Part shown: positions 36,209 through 46,505 of the stretch, piece by piece
Position numbering within the stretch: the stretch's first letter is position 1
Layout: each line of letters opens with the position of its first letter
Origin: Atopomonas sediminilitoris
GTDB taxonomy: Bacteria; Pseudomonadota; Gammaproteobacteria; Pseudomonadales; Pseudomonadaceae
Length of the DNA: 64,000 nucleotides
Direction of reading: 5' to 3'
Assembly: GCF_022601735.1 (NCBI RefSeq)
Contig: NZ_JAKUMM010000003.1
Location: 1 to 64,000 of the forward strand
The notes under the pieces: generated by a model
The model's input: only the letters and a program-made list of their open reading frames with translations
Databases searched by the model: none
What the model was told of the DNA's origin: nothing
Made by a program: the position numbers and the translations under genes

Positions 36209-36246
36209 ACAAGAAGAAATAATCATCCCTATTTGCGAAGGGATGA
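36209..36246 (+). promoter_or_regulatory. oprD leader: CA-like motif and hairpin
   Basis: AAGAAGAAATAA (from 36211) resembles the AAnAAnAA sites bound by Hfq/Crc in Pseudomonas catabolite repression. It is followed by a 7-bp hairpin (TCATCCC 36223-36229 with GGGATGA 36240-36246), then the AAGGAG ribosome-binding site. Control of translation is a guess. Confidence 0.4.
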
Positions 36247-36278
36247 CATAACTCCAAAACCTTTAAGGAGCAACCACA

Positions 36279-37625
36279 ATGCAAATGATCAAGTGGAGCG
36301 CTATCGCCGTTGCCGTTGCAGCAGCAACCAGCTCGGTAGCCATGGCCAACCAGGCCGATTCCAAGGGCTTCGTCGAAGACAGCAGCCTGAATCTGTTCAC
36401 CCGCGCGCTGTACATGAACCGTGATTTCCGTAACGGTGCTGGCAACATTGGCGTTGACACTGATAACTCCGTAGATAGCGATGGCGACGGCAACGCTACC
36501 AACGATACTGATCGTTATAAGAAGGGTTACCGCGAAGAAACTGGTGTAGGTGTCCGCGTACTGTTCGAGTCAGGCTTCACCCAAGGCACCGTTGGCGTTG
36601 GCTTTGACGCACACAGCCTGAGCAGCATCAAGCTGGACAGCGGCACTGGCCGCACTGGCAATGGTTTGTTCTCAAATAACGCTGACGGCCAGCCAGAAGA
36701 TACTCAGTCTGAAATTGGCGGCGCCATTAAATTCCGTATTTCTGACACTGTCTTGAAGCACGGCAACATGATGGTCGACACTCCTGTGTTCTCCACCGAT
36801 GACAGCCGCATCCTTCCAGAAGTTGCCACCGGCAGCCTGCTGACCAGTGATGAGATCTCTGGCCTGACCTTAACCGCCGGTCGCTTCACCGCACTAAGCA
36901 GTCAAACTGCCACTGGTCGTGATACCAAAACCCAAAAAAGCCAGACTCTTCGCTCTGCAAATATCGCTGGCGCCAACTACAGCTTCACTGACAACTTCAG
37001 CGGTGCCGTTTTCGTCTCCGATGTAGAAGATTTCTACACCAAGCGTTACTTGAACCTGAACTATGGTCAAGATTTGGGTAATGACCAAGCCTTTGGTATC
37101 GACTTTAACTTCTACCGTACGGTAGATGACGGCAAGAAATACGCCGGCAAAGTTGATAACAAGATCTGGAGTATCGCCCCTTCATACACCATCGGTGCGC
37201 ACAAGTTCACTGTAGGCTACCAGCAGTCTAGCGGTGACACAGGCCACACTTACGGCGTAGACGGCGGCGGCGCAATTTATGTTGCCAACTCTGTTCAATA
37301 CTCTGACTTTAACTATGAAGACGAACGCTCTTACCAAGCTCGCTACGACCTGAACATGGCCACTTTTGGCATTCCAGGCCTGAGCTTCATGACTCGCTAC
37401 GTCACCGGCAAGGACATCACTGTTCGCGACGACGACGGCGTAACCACCACCGACAGCGCCAAAGAGCACGAATGGGACTTTGAGACCAAATACGTACTAC
37501 AGGAAGGCGCGGCAAAAGACCTTTCCTTCCGTTTACGTAGTGCCGTTTATCGCGCCAACACTGGCGTAGACGATGACGTAAATGATGTTCGCCTGATCGT
37601 CGAGTACCCACTGAGCATTCTGTAA
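36279..37625 (+). CDS. OprD-family outer membrane porin
   Basis: 448 residues, signal peptide cleaved near MAN (23). GFVEDSSLNLFTRALYMNRDF and TQGTVGVGFDAHSLSSIKLDSG are clear OprD-family signatures, and a barrel follows. OprD channels take up specific amino acids, peptides or carboxylates. An acidic insert, DTDNSVDSDGDGNATNDTD (60-78), sits between the first strands and looks like a calcium-binding loop. AAGGAG precedes the ATG. Preceded by a sigma-54 promoter match. Substrate unknown. Confidence 0.92.
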   Translation: MQMIKWSAIAVAVAAATSSVAMANQADSKGFVEDSSLNLFTRALYMNRDFRNGAGNIGVDTDNSVDSDGDGNATNDTDRYKKGYREETGVGVRVLFESGFTQGTVGVGFDAHSLSSIKLDSGTGRTGNGLFSNNADGQPEDTQSEIGGAIKFRISDTVLKHGNMMVDTPVFSTDDSRILPEVATGSLLTSDEISGLTLTAGRFTALSSQTATGRDTKTQKSQTLRSANIAGANYSFTDNFSGAVFVSDVEDFYTKRYLNLNYGQDLGNDQAFGIDFNFYRTVDDGKKYAGKVDNKIWSIAPSYTIGAHKFTVGYQQSSGDTGHTYGVDGGGAIYVANSVQYSDFNYEDERSYQARYDLNMATFGIPGLSFMTRYVTGKDITVRDDDGVTTTDSAKEHEWDFETKYVLQEGAAKDLSFRLRSAVYRANTGVDDDVNDVRLIVEYPLSIL

Positions 37626-37650
37626 TCTCAGTTTAGGTAATCGATTGATT

Positions 37651-37682
37651 AAGAAAACCCCGGCTTGCCGGGGTTTTCTTTT
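37651..37682 (+). terminator. oprD terminator
   Basis: A perfect 13-bp stem (37651-37663 with 37668-37680), loop CTTG, T-rich tail on the plus strand. Confidence 0.92.
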
Positions 37683-37700
37683 ATCCGAGATAAACACCAC

Positions 37701-37738
37701 ACAACAAAAAGCCGCTCTTGAGCAGCTTTTTTGTTGTG
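37701..37738 (-). terminator. fpr terminator
   Basis: An inverted repeat with arms ACAACAAAAA and TTTTTTGTTGT around a GC core, just after the convergent fpr gene; works best on the minus strand. Confidence 0.75.
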
Positions 37739-37753
37739 CCTCACAGCCTCTGC

Positions 37754-38530
37754 TTATTTCTCTACAAAGGCCCGCTCAATCACATAGTCTGCCGGCTCGC
37801 CCATGCGGGGCGAAATTTTTAAGCCAAACTCCTCCAGCATCGCACTGGTTTCATTCAGCATGCTGGGGCTACCGCAAATCATGGCGCGATCTGTGGCAGG
37901 GTTCAGGGGCGGCAAGCCGATATCGTTAAACAACTTGCCTGAGCGCATTAGGTCGGTCAGCCGGCCGTTGTTGGCAAACTTCTCCCGCGTGACCGTAGGG
38001 TAATAAATCAGCTTTTCGCGCACGTGCTCGCCAAAGTATTCATTGTTGGGTAGATGCTCGTTAATGAACTCTGCGTAGGCCAGCTCATTCACCTGACGCA
38101 CGCCGTGTACCAAAATGACCTTTTCAAAGCGCTCGTAGGTTTCAGGGTCTTGAATCACGCTAATAAACGGCGCCAAGCCGGTACCCGTACTGAGCAAATA
38201 CAGATGCTTGCCCGGCAGTAAGTCATCCAACACCAAGGTGCCCGTGGGTTTGCGACTGATGATCAGCTCATCGCCATCCTTAAGGTGCTGCAAGCGCGAG
38301 GTTAGCGGCCCGTCTTGCACCTTGATGCTAAAAAACTCTAAGTGGTCTTCATGGTTAGGGCTGGCAATACTGTACGCGCGCATCAAGGGGCGGCCATTCA
38401 CCTGCAGACCAATCATCACAAACTGACCGTTTTCGAAGCGCAAACCGGGGTCACGGGTGGTTTTAAAGCTGAACAGCGTGTCATTCCAATGATGCACGCT
38501 CAAAATGCGCTCAATAGCCAGATTACTCAC
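37754..38530 (-). CDS. fpr: Ferredoxin-NADP+ reductase
   Basis: 258 residues, the usual Pseudomonas length. FAD-binding RAYSIASP, NADP-binding STGTGLAPFISVI and a C-terminal AFVEK. Fpr exchanges electrons between NADPH and ferredoxin or flavodoxin, and supports oxidative-stress and iron-sulphur work. The GTG start at 38530 is set by GAGGAG six bases upstream; the frame is open for 12 more codons. Divergent from the finR-like regulator, as in P. putida. Confidence 0.95.
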   Translation of the reverse strand: MSNLAIERILSVHHWNDTLFSFKTTRDPGLRFENGQFVMIGLQVNGRPLMRAYSIASPNHEDHLEFFSIKVQDGPLTSRLQHLKDGDELIISRKPTGTLVLDDLLPGKHLYLLSTGTGLAPFISVIQDPETYERFEKVILVHGVRQVNELAYAEFINEHLPNNEYFGEHVREKLIYYPTVTREKFANNGRLTDLMRSGKLFNDIGLPPLNPATDRAMICGSPSMLNETSAMLEEFGLKISPRMGEPADYVIERAFVEK

Positions 38531-38587
38531 AGCAAGCTCCTCAAACAGCGGTGGATGTGCGGCCATTCTAGAAAGCCAACCACTTAT

Positions 38588-38598
38588 CTGTTAAACAG
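38588..38598. promoter_or_regulatory. Palindrome CTGTTAAACAG, possible FinR operator
   Basis: An 11-bp perfect inverted repeat (CTGTT-A-AACAG) lies in the 101-base gap between fpr and finR, 33 bases before the finR start. LysR-type sites often have this T-rich/A-rich dyad. Binding not shown. Confidence 0.5.
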
Positions 38599-38631
38599 TA
38601 TTATCTGATTAGCTTTAACGGCATTACCGAT

Positions 38632-39558
38632 ATGCGATTTAGCTTGCGTCAAATTCAAGTCTTTGTAGCCACTGGGCAACACGGCAGCGTGTCACGTGCG
38701 GCTGAAACACTGGCGATGTCGCAGTCGGCAGCCAGCGGCGCCTTGGCGGAGCTGGAAAAACAGTTCGATTGCCAGCTATTTGATCGCCAAGGCAAACGCC
38801 TAAAGCTCAGCAGTCTGGGCGAAGAAATGCTGCCCAAAGCCGCTGCCCTGCTCGATCAGGCCGATGAGTTTGAGGCCCTGCTGCGCGGGCAAGCCGGCTT
38901 TGGTGAGCTACGCGTTGGCGCCACTTTAACGATCGGCAACTATTTGGCGACTTTGTTAATTGGCGCTTTTTTGCAGCGCCACCCGCAAGCGCACGCGCAA
39001 CTGCATGTGCACAACACGGCACATATCATCGACCAAGTACGCCACTTTGAATTGGATATTGGCCTGATCGAAGGTGAATGCAGTGAGCGCGACATTCATG
39101 TCACGCCATGGATTGAAGATGAGCTGTGTGTTTTTTGTGCGCCCAGTCATCCACTGGCCAAAGCCAAGCAAGTGGATATGGCCCAACTCGCCGCCCAAGA
39201 ATGGATCATGCGCGAAGCCGGCTCCGGTACCCGCCGCGCCTTTGAAGCTGCGCTGCGACCGCACCGCCAGCAACTCCATGTACGACTGGAGCTAGAACAC
39301 ACCGAAGCCATCAAACGTGCAGTGGAGTCTGGCCTCGGCATTGGCTGCATTTCACGCTTAGCTCTGCGGGATGCCTTTCGACGTGGCAGCTTAGTGCCGC
39401 TGAGCACGCCAGCACTGAACTTGCAGCGTCAGTTCTATTTCATCTGGCATAAACAAAAATACCAAACCGCCGGCATGCGTGAGTTTCAAGCTCTGTGTTT
39501 AGCCATGACCCAAGGCCTGAGCAGCAGTAGTGATATCCCGCTACCCAGCATTGCTTAA
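38632..39558 (+). CDS. finR: LysR-type regulator, FinR-like
   Basis: 308 residues. N-terminal winged HTH (RQIQVFVATGQHGSVSRAAETL, then MSQSAASGALAELEKQF), then a LysR effector domain with the REAGSGTRRAFE motif. In P. putida, FinR lies divergent from fpr and activates it under superoxide; the same arrangement here supports the name. The effector domain also resembles CysB/CbbR-type regulators. Confidence 0.85.
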   Translation: MRFSLRQIQVFVATGQHGSVSRAAETLAMSQSAASGALAELEKQFDCQLFDRQGKRLKLSSLGEEMLPKAAALLDQADEFEALLRGQAGFGELRVGATLTIGNYLATLLIGAFLQRHPQAHAQLHVHNTAHIIDQVRHFELDIGLIEGECSERDIHVTPWIEDELCVFCAPSHPLAKAKQVDMAQLAAQEWIMREAGSGTRRAFEAALRPHRQQLHVRLELEHTEAIKRAVESGLGIGCISRLALRDAFRRGSLVPLSTPALNLQRQFYFIWHKQKYQTAGMREFQALCLAMTQGLSSSSDIPLPSIA

Positions 39559-39593
39559 GAAAACGCTGGCTTAACCGTTTTGGCTTAACTGAT

Positions 39594-40355
39594 TTAACGC
39601 AAATGCTTAGGGGACAAACCCAAATAGCGGCGCATCGCTGTACTTAAGGCCGCCTGATTGGCAAAGCCGCACGCCTCAGCGATCTGCAACAAAGACAAGC
39701 CACTGTGCTGCAACAAACTCTGCGCCTCGCTCAGGCGCTGCTGCAAGACAAACTGGTACGGCGTTAGCCCCGAGGCTTGTTTAAATAGCGCATGAAAATG
39801 TGCCGCGCTAACGTGCGCCTCTTCAGCCAACTCCGCCACACTGATACGCCGACGCAGGTGACGCTTCACATAGCGCTGTAAATGCAGCATATCCACCCGC
39901 GAAGCGCGCTCTTGGCGTTGCGCCTCGCCAAACAAACGCACATGCAACGCTCGTAGCAGCATGCCACCTAAGGCACGCGCCAAATGCCGGTCGTGCCCGT
40001 AGCGTTGCAATTCGCTGGCGGCATAGCTTTTTAATTGACTGAACGCGGGATCAAGCGGCGCAAAAGTAGGCTCGGCAAACAATTGCTCCAGCATGGTTCG
40101 GTCGGCATCCGAAGCCTCATTGTGCTCAGCCGAGTCAGCTGACTGATCCAAGATCAGCATACGGTTCTCGCCCTGACCAGCAAACACATGCCGCACACCG
40201 CCGGGCACCACACACGCGCCTTGTTCACTGACACAGCCGCCCCGCCCCGCCAACTCAAACTCAGCGCGACCGTGTATGGCCAACACCAGCTGGTGATGGC
40301 TATGCGCATGCTGATCAGTTTCGTGCGGTAACGGCAGTAATCGGGCAGTAAACAT
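39594..40355 (-). CDS. AraC-family regulator with cupin sensor
   Basis: 253 residues. An N-terminal cupin-like sensor (QHAHSHHQLVLAIHGRAEFEL) is followed by the C-terminal double HTH: ISVAELAEEAHVSAAHFHALFKQ and a second, LSLLQIAEACGFANQAAL. Ligand and targets unknown; no obvious partner gene is divergent. Confidence 0.88.
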   Translation of the reverse strand: MFTARLLPLPHETDQHAHSHHQLVLAIHGRAEFELAGRGGCVSEQGACVVPGGVRHVFAGQGENRMLILDQSADSAEHNEASDADRTMLEQLFAEPTFAPLDPAFSQLKSYAASELQRYGHDRHLARALGGMLLRALHVRLFGEAQRQERASRVDMLHLQRYVKRHLRRRISVAELAEEAHVSAAHFHALFKQASGLTPYQFVLQQRLSEAQSLLQHSGLSLLQIAEACGFANQAALSTAMRRYLGLSPKHLR

Positions 40356-40611
40356 ACGGAGCTCTTTTTTTGCCCACTGTAGCGATCCCTACCAGCAAGG
40401 TCACGCGTTAAGCCGACCAACAGCGCGCCAATGTCGCCCCCAGAACACACCGCTTCGCCCTTTAAGCAACATCACCCGACCAACAACACGGCGAGCAGTT
40501 AGGTGATTTGCTCGGCAAATAAAGCTCGCATGCCGTCATCACCGCGCAAAACAGTCTATATCCATTAGTACAGGTGAGCGTTTACCGCGCGATGGCGACT
40601 AAGGAATCACT

Positions 40612-41181
40612 ATGCCCCAGCACTATCGATGGCCCACGTTGATACTCAGTTTGATGTTGGTCGCCAGTTGCAGCAGTTGGCTACCTAGCTCTCGCGAAGA
40701 ACAGCTGTCGCCCTTCGATACCTACAGTGACGCAGTGCAGCGTTTTGATATGGCCAAAGTGCAACAAAGCCGCCGCCGCGATTTGATCAAGCTGGGCTTT
40801 GACCCTCTGAGCCAAGGCAATGGCCGCATGCTGTCGTTCATTGACTTGCGCTTGATGTTTATCCAACCCAACGTGCCCATCGAATACCTACCCGATGGCA
40901 TGCTGGCCTGCCTAGAAGCCAAGGATCGCTGCAGTGGTTTTTCATTTAGCTTTGGCCGCGTAGAAAAAGAGCGTGTAGGTAGCTTTTGGGCTGACGTGTT
41001 CAACTTTCGCAAAAAACGTCAAATCAACGGCTGGAGCTTTAGCGCGGTCTTTGTGATGGTCGATGACGTGCTGGTGCACAAGGTCAGTAACGGCGAGCCT
41101 AATATCCGCCGTTACGAATCTAAAAAACACCCGCTAGGCCCACTGCAAGATGCCGGTGACTTTATTAGCGACCAGCTCTAA
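40612..41181 (+). CDS. Lipoprotein of unknown function
   Basis: 189 residues. Lipobox LVASC at about 16-20, a Ser-rich linker, then a soluble domain with two cysteines (ACLEAKDRC) that could form a disulphide, and a patch of Phe and Arg (GFSFSFGR). I do not recognise the family. Probably anchored in the outer membrane. About 250 bases upstream have no gene. Stands alone. Confidence 0.7.
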   Translation: MPQHYRWPTLILSLMLVASCSSWLPSSREEQLSPFDTYSDAVQRFDMAKVQQSRRRDLIKLGFDPLSQGNGRMLSFIDLRLMFIQPNVPIEYLPDGMLACLEAKDRCSGFSFSFGRVEKERVGSFWADVFNFRKKRQINGWSFSAVFVMVDDVLVHKVSNGEPNIRRYESKKHPLGPLQDAGDFISDQL

Positions 41182-41318
41182 CGCACTTCAGCGTGCCCAG
41201 CCTAGGCGATCAGTCCTGAAGTCAACATAAACAAGCCCTGCGGTCGATAGGCCGCTTGGGCTACCTGTTCACCTAGGCTAAAATGCGCGGCCTTTATCAG
41301 CACTAGCCCGAGAGCCCC

Positions 41319-42059
41319 GTGAGCGAGTCAGACCGGCTTTTTAGCCAAGCCAATCACCCCATGCGCGACTTTGTGTTTAACGAGGATGTGGTCAAGGTCT
41401 TCCCTGACATGATCAAGCGCTCGGTGCCAGGCTACCCTACCATCGTGGAAAACTTAGGCGTGCTGGCCAATCAGTTCACCCAACCTAATACGGCGCTGTA
41501 CGACTTGGGTTGCTCGCTCGGCGCTACCAGTCAAGCGCTACGCCGCCACGTGCGCCAAGACGGCTGCCGAGTGATCGCCGTCGATAATTCACCCGCTATG
41601 GTTGAACGCTGCCAGCAATACCTGAGCCAGCAAGACAGCTTGTTCCAAGAGTTGCTACCAGTGCAGGTCATCGAGGCGGATATCACCCAACTGGCGTTCA
41701 GCCCCACCTCGGTGGTGGCGCTGAATTTCACCTTGCAGTTTATTCAGCCCGATCAGCGCTTGAGCTTGCTCAAGCGAATCCGTCAGGCACTGGTGCCAGG
41801 CGGTGCACTGCTGCTCTCAGAGAAACTGCATTTTGCCGATGAAAACGACCAAGCACTGCTAACCGAACTGCACGTTGCCTTTAAACGCGCCAATGGCTAC
41901 AGCGAGTTAGAGATTGCGCAAAAACGCAATGCTCTTGAACGTGTGATGGTGCCGGACACCTTAGAAGAACACCGCGAACGACTGCTGAGCGCAGGCTTTA
42001 GCCGCGTGACGGTGTGGTTTCAATGCCTGAACTTTGCCTCGTTGATTGCCCAACCATGA
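41319..42059 (+). CDS. cmoA: Carboxy-S-adenosylmethionine synthase
   Basis: 246 residues. CmoA makes carboxy-SAM from SAM and prephenate for the cmo5U34 tRNA modification. Motif [19 protein letters not shown] and the family start [20 protein letters not shown] fit. GTG start at 41319. Overlaps cmoB by four bases (ATGA). Confidence 0.96.
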   Translation: MSESDRLFSQANHPMRDFVFNEDVVKVFPDMIKRSVPGYPTIVENLGVLANQFTQPNTALYDLGCSLGATSQALRRHVRQDGCRVIAVDNSPAMVERCQQYLSQQDSLFQELLPVQVIEADITQLAFSPTSVVALNFTLQFIQPDQRLSLLKRIRQALVPGGALLLSEKLHFADENDQALLTELHVAFKRANGYSELEIAQKRNALERVMVPDTLEEHRERLLSAGFSRVTVWFQCLNFASLIAQP

Positions 42060-43015
42060 TTCAGCTCGAGCGCTTATACGCGCACCTCGCACAAACGCCA
42101 CTTAAAGCCTGGCTAGACACGTTGCCCGCGCAGCTAGAGGCCAAACTCGATAAAGGTCATGGCGATCTCGCCCGCTGGAGTGCAGCACTTAACGCCCTGC
42201 CTGCGCTCACGCCAAGCCAGATAGAACTGCGCGAGAGCCTAACTTTAAGCGCTGACGTGGATAGCGACGTCCGCGTGCAACTGGAGCAAGCCTTACTGGG
42301 GCTCAAGCCGTGGCGCAAAGGCCCGTTTCACCTGTTCGACGTGCATGTCGATACCGAGTGGCGCTCAGACTGGAAATGGCAGCGCGTGGCCAAGCACCTC
42401 GACCTTAACGGCAAGCGCGTACTGGATGTCGGCTCAGGAAATGGCTACTACCTCTGGCGCATGCTAGGTGCTGGGGCGCGCAGTGTGATTGGTGTTGACC
42501 CCAATTGGCTGTTTCTGTGCCAGTTTGCAGCAGTGCAAAAGTACTTGCCTGAGCTGCCTGCATGGCAACTCCCCCTCACGCTGGAGGAGCTTCCGGAAAA
42601 GCTGGAAGGCTTCGACACCACATTCTCTATGGGCGTGCTCTATCACCGCCGCTCACCCATTGACCACCTGATCCAGCTGAAAGACACCCTGTTACCCGGG
42701 GGCACCTTGGTACTGGAAACCTTGATTGTGCCGGGCGACGAACAACAGGTGCTGGTGCCGGAAGATCGCTACGCACAGATGCGTAACGTGTGGTTTTTGC
42801 CTTCCGCGCGTGCGCTAGAACTCTGGCTACGGCGCGCCGGGTTCAGCGATGTACGCACGGTCGACATCACGCCCACCAGTGCCGATGAGCAGCGCAGTAC
42901 CGAATGGATGAGCTTTCAGTCGCTGCCGGATTTCTTGGATCCGCATGACCGCACTAAAACCTGCGAAGGCTACCCGGCACCGCTGCGCGCCACACTGATT
43001 GCACGCAAACCCTAA
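42056..43015 (+). CDS. cmoB: tRNA U34 carboxymethyltransferase
   Basis: 319 residues. CmoB transfers the carboxymethyl group from carboxy-SAM to hydroxyuridine-34 of tRNA. Motifs [20 protein letters not shown] and [16 protein letters not shown] are typical. The ATG at 42056 overlaps the cmoA stop, and earlier in-frame codons lie inside cmoA. Confidence 0.96.
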   Translation: MIQLERLYAHLAQTPLKAWLDTLPAQLEAKLDKGHGDLARWSAALNALPALTPSQIELRESLTLSADVDSDVRVQLEQALLGLKPWRKGPFHLFDVHVDTEWRSDWKWQRVAKHLDLNGKRVLDVGSGNGYYLWRMLGAGARSVIGVDPNWLFLCQFAAVQKYLPELPAWQLPLTLEELPEKLEGFDTTFSMGVLYHRRSPIDHLIQLKDTLLPGGTLVLETLIVPGDEQQVLVPEDRYAQMRNVWFLPSARALELWLRRAGFSDVRTVDITPTSADEQRSTEWMSFQSLPDFLDPHDRTKTCEGYPAPLRATLIARKP

Positions 43016-43019
43016 AGCC

Positions 43020-43053
43020 GAGGCCTTGCTGACTTAGCTAGCAGCAAGGCCTC
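43020..43053. terminator. Hairpin between cmoB and pdxJ
   Basis: A 12-bp perfect inverted repeat (arms GAGGCCTTGCTG and CAGCAAGGCCTC) between convergent genes. The T run is weak, so termination strength is uncertain. Confidence 0.7.
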
Positions 43054-43065
43054 GCGCCTTAAAAC

Positions 43066-43806
43066 TTAAGCAGTGGCCTGTGCGATTAGCTCGCGCATTT
43101 CTACGACCGCCTGCTTAAAGCCCACAAACACCGCATGCGCCACAATCGCGTGGCCGATATTGAGCTCATTGATGCCGGCAATGCGCGCCACCGGCTCTAC
43201 GTTGTGATAATGCAAGCCGTGGCCGGCATTGACCACCAAGCCCAACTCAACACCCTGCGCCACACCGGCGGCAATACGCGCCAGCTCAGTCCCTTGCGCC
43301 TCAACGGTGGTGGCATCAGCATAGGCGCCGGTGTGCAGTTCAATGGCCGGCGCACCGACACGGTGACTGGCAGCGATCTGCGCGGGATCAGCATCGATAA
43401 ATAACGACACCTCACTGCCAACCGCCTTAAGCCGCGCCACCGCCGCTTGGATACGCGCTTCTTGGCCAACAATATCCAGCCCGCCTTCGGTCGTCACTTC
43501 TTCACGGCGCTCGGGCACCAAGCACACGTGTTCGGGGCGCACCCGTTCAGCAAAAGCGAGCATTTCTTCGGTGACAGCTAGCTCGAGATTCATCCGTGTT
43601 TGCAGTGTTTCACGCATCACCAACACATCCCGCTCTTGGATATGGCGACGATCTTCGCGCAAGTGCAAGGTGATACCGTCGGCACCGGCTTCTTCAGCAT
43701 CTAACGCAGCCTTAACAGGATCAGGGTAACGCGTGCCACGCGCTTGGCGCAGCGTCGCCACGTGATCAATGTTAACGCCCAATAACACGCGATGAGGTTG
43801 GCTCAT
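43066..43806 (-). CDS. pdxJ: Pyridoxine 5'-phosphate synthase
   Basis: 246 residues. PdxJ condenses deoxyxylulose phosphate with aminoacetone phosphate to pyridoxine phosphate. [31 protein letters not shown] and the C-terminal [16 protein letters not shown] are signatures. Last gene of the lepA-lepB-DUF4845-rnc-era-recO-pdxJ run, nine bases after recO. Confidence 0.97.
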   Translation of the reverse strand: MSQPHRVLLGVNIDHVATLRQARGTRYPDPVKAALDAEEAGADGITLHLREDRRHIQERDVLVMRETLQTRMNLELAVTEEMLAFAERVRPEHVCLVPERREEVTTEGGLDIVGQEARIQAAVARLKAVGSEVSLFIDADPAQIAASHRVGAPAIELHTGAYADATTVEAQGTELARIAAGVAQGVELGLVVNAGHGLHYHNVEPVARIAGINELNIGHAIVAHAVFVGFKQAVVEMRELIAQATA

Positions 43807-43815
43807 AGTGACTCC

Positions 43816-44496
43816 TTAACGAGTTCGGAACAGCTCTCGGCTTAATAAAGGCCGCGAGCCTAGATGCGGCGCCAAGGCTTGGCGCATCAAACGTTTGGCC
43901 GTGGTTAGTACACCAGGGGTGTGCCACTCTGCGCGGCTTAACGCCTGTAAATCACGGCCAAGCAGCAAGCCCGGGGCAAAAACTTCGCAGGCTAATTCCA
44001 GGCCATGATCTTGGTTGAAACGGTAAAAAGCGCTTGGCTCAAGTGCATGGCCAGCGGCATCGCAGTCCAGAGAGAAACCATAGCCCAGCTCATCCAGCAG
44101 ACGCCATTCAAAACCGCGCAGCAAAGGCTCCAAGGATTGCGAGCAAGCCAAGGCGCTTAAAGTTAGCTGATAGTCGGCGAACAACGGCGGATGCGGCTCC
44201 TCTAGCGGCAGCAAGCGCACTAGCAGCTCATTAAGGTACAGCCCGCTGAATAAATAATCGCCCTGCAGCCAATGCGCCGGCGCTGTGCTCTCGGCACGGC
44301 GCAGGGTTTTCAGCTCGCTGCGACCTGCCAGCTCGATCTCTAAGGGTTGAAACGGCCGTGCCGCCGAGCCTTTAGAGCCACGCGCGCCGCGCAGGACTGC
44401 GCGCGAGCGGCCGTCTGGGGTGAACAGATCGACAATGGCACTGGTTTCCCGATAGGGCTTGGCGTGCAACACATAAGCGGCCGTCAACCCGCTCAT
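43816..44496 (-). CDS. recO: DNA repair protein RecO
   Basis: 226 residues. RecO helps RecR load RecA on gapped DNA and has an N-terminal OB fold ([19 protein letters not shown]) and a helical C-terminal part. No zinc-finger cysteines, as usual in this group. Three bases after era. Confidence 0.93.
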   Translation of the reverse strand: MSGLTAAYVLHAKPYRETSAIVDLFTPDGRSRAVLRGARGSKGSAARPFQPLEIELAGRSELKTLRRAESTAPAHWLQGDYLFSGLYLNELLVRLLPLEEPHPPLFADYQLTLSALACSQSLEPLLRGFEWRLLDELGYGFSLDCDAAGHALEPSAFYRFNQDHGLELACEVFAPGLLLGRDLQALSRAEWHTPGVLTTAKRLMRQALAPHLGSRPLLSRELFRTR

Positions 44497-44499
44497 GAC

Positions 44500-45402
44500 T
44501 TACAAATCGTCGCTATAACCCAATGAACGCAGAGCGCGCTCATCGTCGGACCAGCCGCCTTTCACCTTAACCCACAGGTTAAGCATGACTTTGCGCTCGA
44601 AGAGTTTTTCCATATCCAAGCGTGCTTCGGTGCCGATGCGTTTAATCCGCTCGCCTTTTTCGCCAATGATGATGCGCTTTTGTCCGTCACGCTCAACCAT
44701 GATGCGGGCATGCACGGTGAGCAAGCGACCTTCGAGCTTGAACTCCTCGATCTCGACGGCCACTTGGTATGGCACTTCAGCGCCCAGTTGCCGCATGACT
44801 TTCTCACGCACCAGCTCAGCCGCCAAAAAGCGCGAACTACGATCGGTAATTTGATCTTCAGGGAAGAAATGCACGCTTTCGGGCAGGTGCTCGCCGACCA
44901 ATTGCTCTAACCGCTCAAGGTTATGACCTTGCTGGGCAGAAATCGGAATGATTTGCGCCTCCGGCAGCTGCGCCGTTAACCACTCTAAATGCGGTAACAG
45001 GGTTTGCTTATCGTCTAACTTATCAACCTTGTTCACGGCCAAGATCACCGGACAACGGACGTGGATGACCTTATCCAGCACCATCTGGTCTTCATCGGTC
45101 CAACGCAGACGGTCAACGACAAACACCACGACATCCACATCGCGCAGCGCGCTGGACGCGCTCTTGTTCATAAAGCGATTGAGGGCTTTCTCGTTATCTT
45201 TGTGCAGGCCTGGCGTATCCACATAGATCGCCTGCACATCGCCTTCGGTCTTAATACCGAGCATGTTGTGCCGTGTGGTTTGCGGCTTGCGCGAGGTAAT
45301 CGCGAGCTTCTGCCCCAAGATATGGTTGAGCAGCGTGGATTTACCCACATTAGGGCGACCGACAATAGCTACATAGCCGCAACGGCTGGTGGAATCAGAC
45401 AT
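44500..45402 (-). CDS. era: GTPase Era
   Basis: 300 residues. Essential GTPase of 30S assembly. G1 GRPNVGKS (15-22), G3 DTPGLH, G4 NKVDK, then a C-terminal KH domain with [16 protein letters not shown] at 45402, with GAGGT before it, lies 7 bases after the rnc stop; the frame continues upstream into rnc. Confidence 0.97.
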   Translation of the reverse strand: MSDSTSRCGYVAIVGRPNVGKSTLLNHILGQKLAITSRKPQTTRHNMLGIKTEGDVQAIYVDTPGLHKDNEKALNRFMNKSASSALRDVDVVVFVVDRLRWTDEDQMVLDKVIHVRCPVILAVNKVDKLDDKQTLLPHLEWLTAQLPEAQIIPISAQQGHNLERLEQLVGEHLPESVHFFPEDQITDRSSRFLAAELVREKVMRQLGAEVPYQVAVEIEEFKLEGRLLTVHARIMVERDGQKRIIIGEKGERIKRIGTEARLDMEKLFERKVMLNLWVKVKGGWSDDERALRSLGYSDDL

Positions 45403-45409
45403 CGTTACC

Positions 45410-46102
45410 TCAGGACGCCTGCGTGTCAGCGACACCCAAGGCCGTCAATGCTGCCGCAGCAGCTTGTTGTTCAGCATGACGACGGCTATTGCCTTCGCCG
45501 TGGGTCGAGTGCTCGAGCAATGCCACTTGGCATTCGACAAAAAACACTCGGCAATGCGGCTCGCCTTCTTCGGCAGTCACGGTATAGCGTGGCAACTCTT
45601 CACCACGCGACTGGAGAAACTCTTGCAAGCGCGTTTTTGGGTCTTTATGGGTATCGACTAACGTGAGCTCAGCAAAGAACGGAGACAACCACGCCAAAGT
45701 GCGCTCACGTGCGGGCTCCATGCCGGTATCCAAATAGATCGCACCGATCAGCGCCTCGACAGCGTCCGCCAAAATCGACTCACGGCGAAAGCCGCCGCTT
45801 TTTAACTCGCCCGAGCCTAGGCGCAAAAACTCACCCAAATCGAACTCTTTACCTAGAATAGCCAGCGTCGCGCCTTTGACTAAGCGTGCGCGTAAACGCG
45901 AGAGTTGGCCTTCTTTGGCTTGCGGGAAGTGCTTGAACAACTCTTCGCCAACAACAAAATTCAAAATCGCATCGCCTAAGAACTCTAACCGCTCGTTATT
46001 ACGCCCCGCAAAACTGCGGTGCGTCAGCGCTAATTGCATAAGGCCTTTATCGACAAAGCTATAGCCTAAACGGCGCTCAAGTCGGTCAAGATTAGGATTC
46101 AC
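45410..46102 (-). CDS. rnc: Ribonuclease III
   Basis: 230 residues. Cuts double-stranded RNA in rRNA and mRNA processing. Catalytic signature [11 protein letters not shown] and the acidic residues in [14 protein letters not shown], then a C-terminal double-stranded-RNA-binding domain. Overlaps the DUF4845 gene by four bases. Confidence 0.97.
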   Translation of the reverse strand: MNPNLDRLERRLGYSFVDKGLMQLALTHRSFAGRNNERLEFLGDAILNFVVGEELFKHFPQAKEGQLSRLRARLVKGATLAILGKEFDLGEFLRLGSGELKSGGFRRESILADAVEALIGAIYLDTGMEPARERTLAWLSPFFAELTLVDTHKDPKTRLQEFLQSRGEELPRYTVTAEEGEPHCRVFFVECQVALLEHSTHGEGNSRRHAEQQAAAAALTALGVADTQAS

Positions 46103-46479
46103 TGGGGAGCACGCACGCGAAATTCTTTTTGGAACTTAACCACCAGATCAATGTTTTTAATCAGGGGTTCACGACGTTCATAATCGAATTTGATTTTAAA
46201 GTCGTTGCCTTCTTGCTCGACCGCCATAGCCTTTTCTAAGTCAAGATCACGGATGCTATTGACCTGCATCCCTTTACCGACATGCCCGTACACATCACCG
46301 GGACTGGTAATACCCTGACCTTGTGGCGACTCAATGGCCATAACCATTTTTTCCAGCGCCATAAAGTCCAGATAATGTGGAATTACCTTAAACGCCGCGC
46401 TGGCCAAAAAAGCCGCCAAAGCCAGAACTAGCAGCCAGCTCATCACTGACATGCCTTTTTGATGTTTACGCTGCTGCAT
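46099..46479 (-). CDS. DUF4845 membrane protein between lepB and rnc
   Basis: 126 residues. One N-terminal membrane segment (about 12-33, [17 protein letters not shown]) preceded by QKGMS, then a soluble domain with [19 protein letters not shown]. It resembles a pilin-like pseudo-leader, but the family function is unknown. ATG at 46479 is preferred for its match to relatives; a GTG at 46509 overlapping the lepB stop is possible. Confidence 0.88.
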   Translation of the reverse strand: MQQRKHQKGMSVMSWLLVLALAAFLASAAFKVIPHYLDFMALEKMVMAIESPQGQGITSPGDVYGHVGKGMQVNSIRDLDLEKAMAVEQEGNDFKIKFDYERREPLIKNIDLVVKFQKEFRVRAPQ

Positions 46480-46505
46480 ACGCACCCCGCTCGACACTTT
46501 AAATT

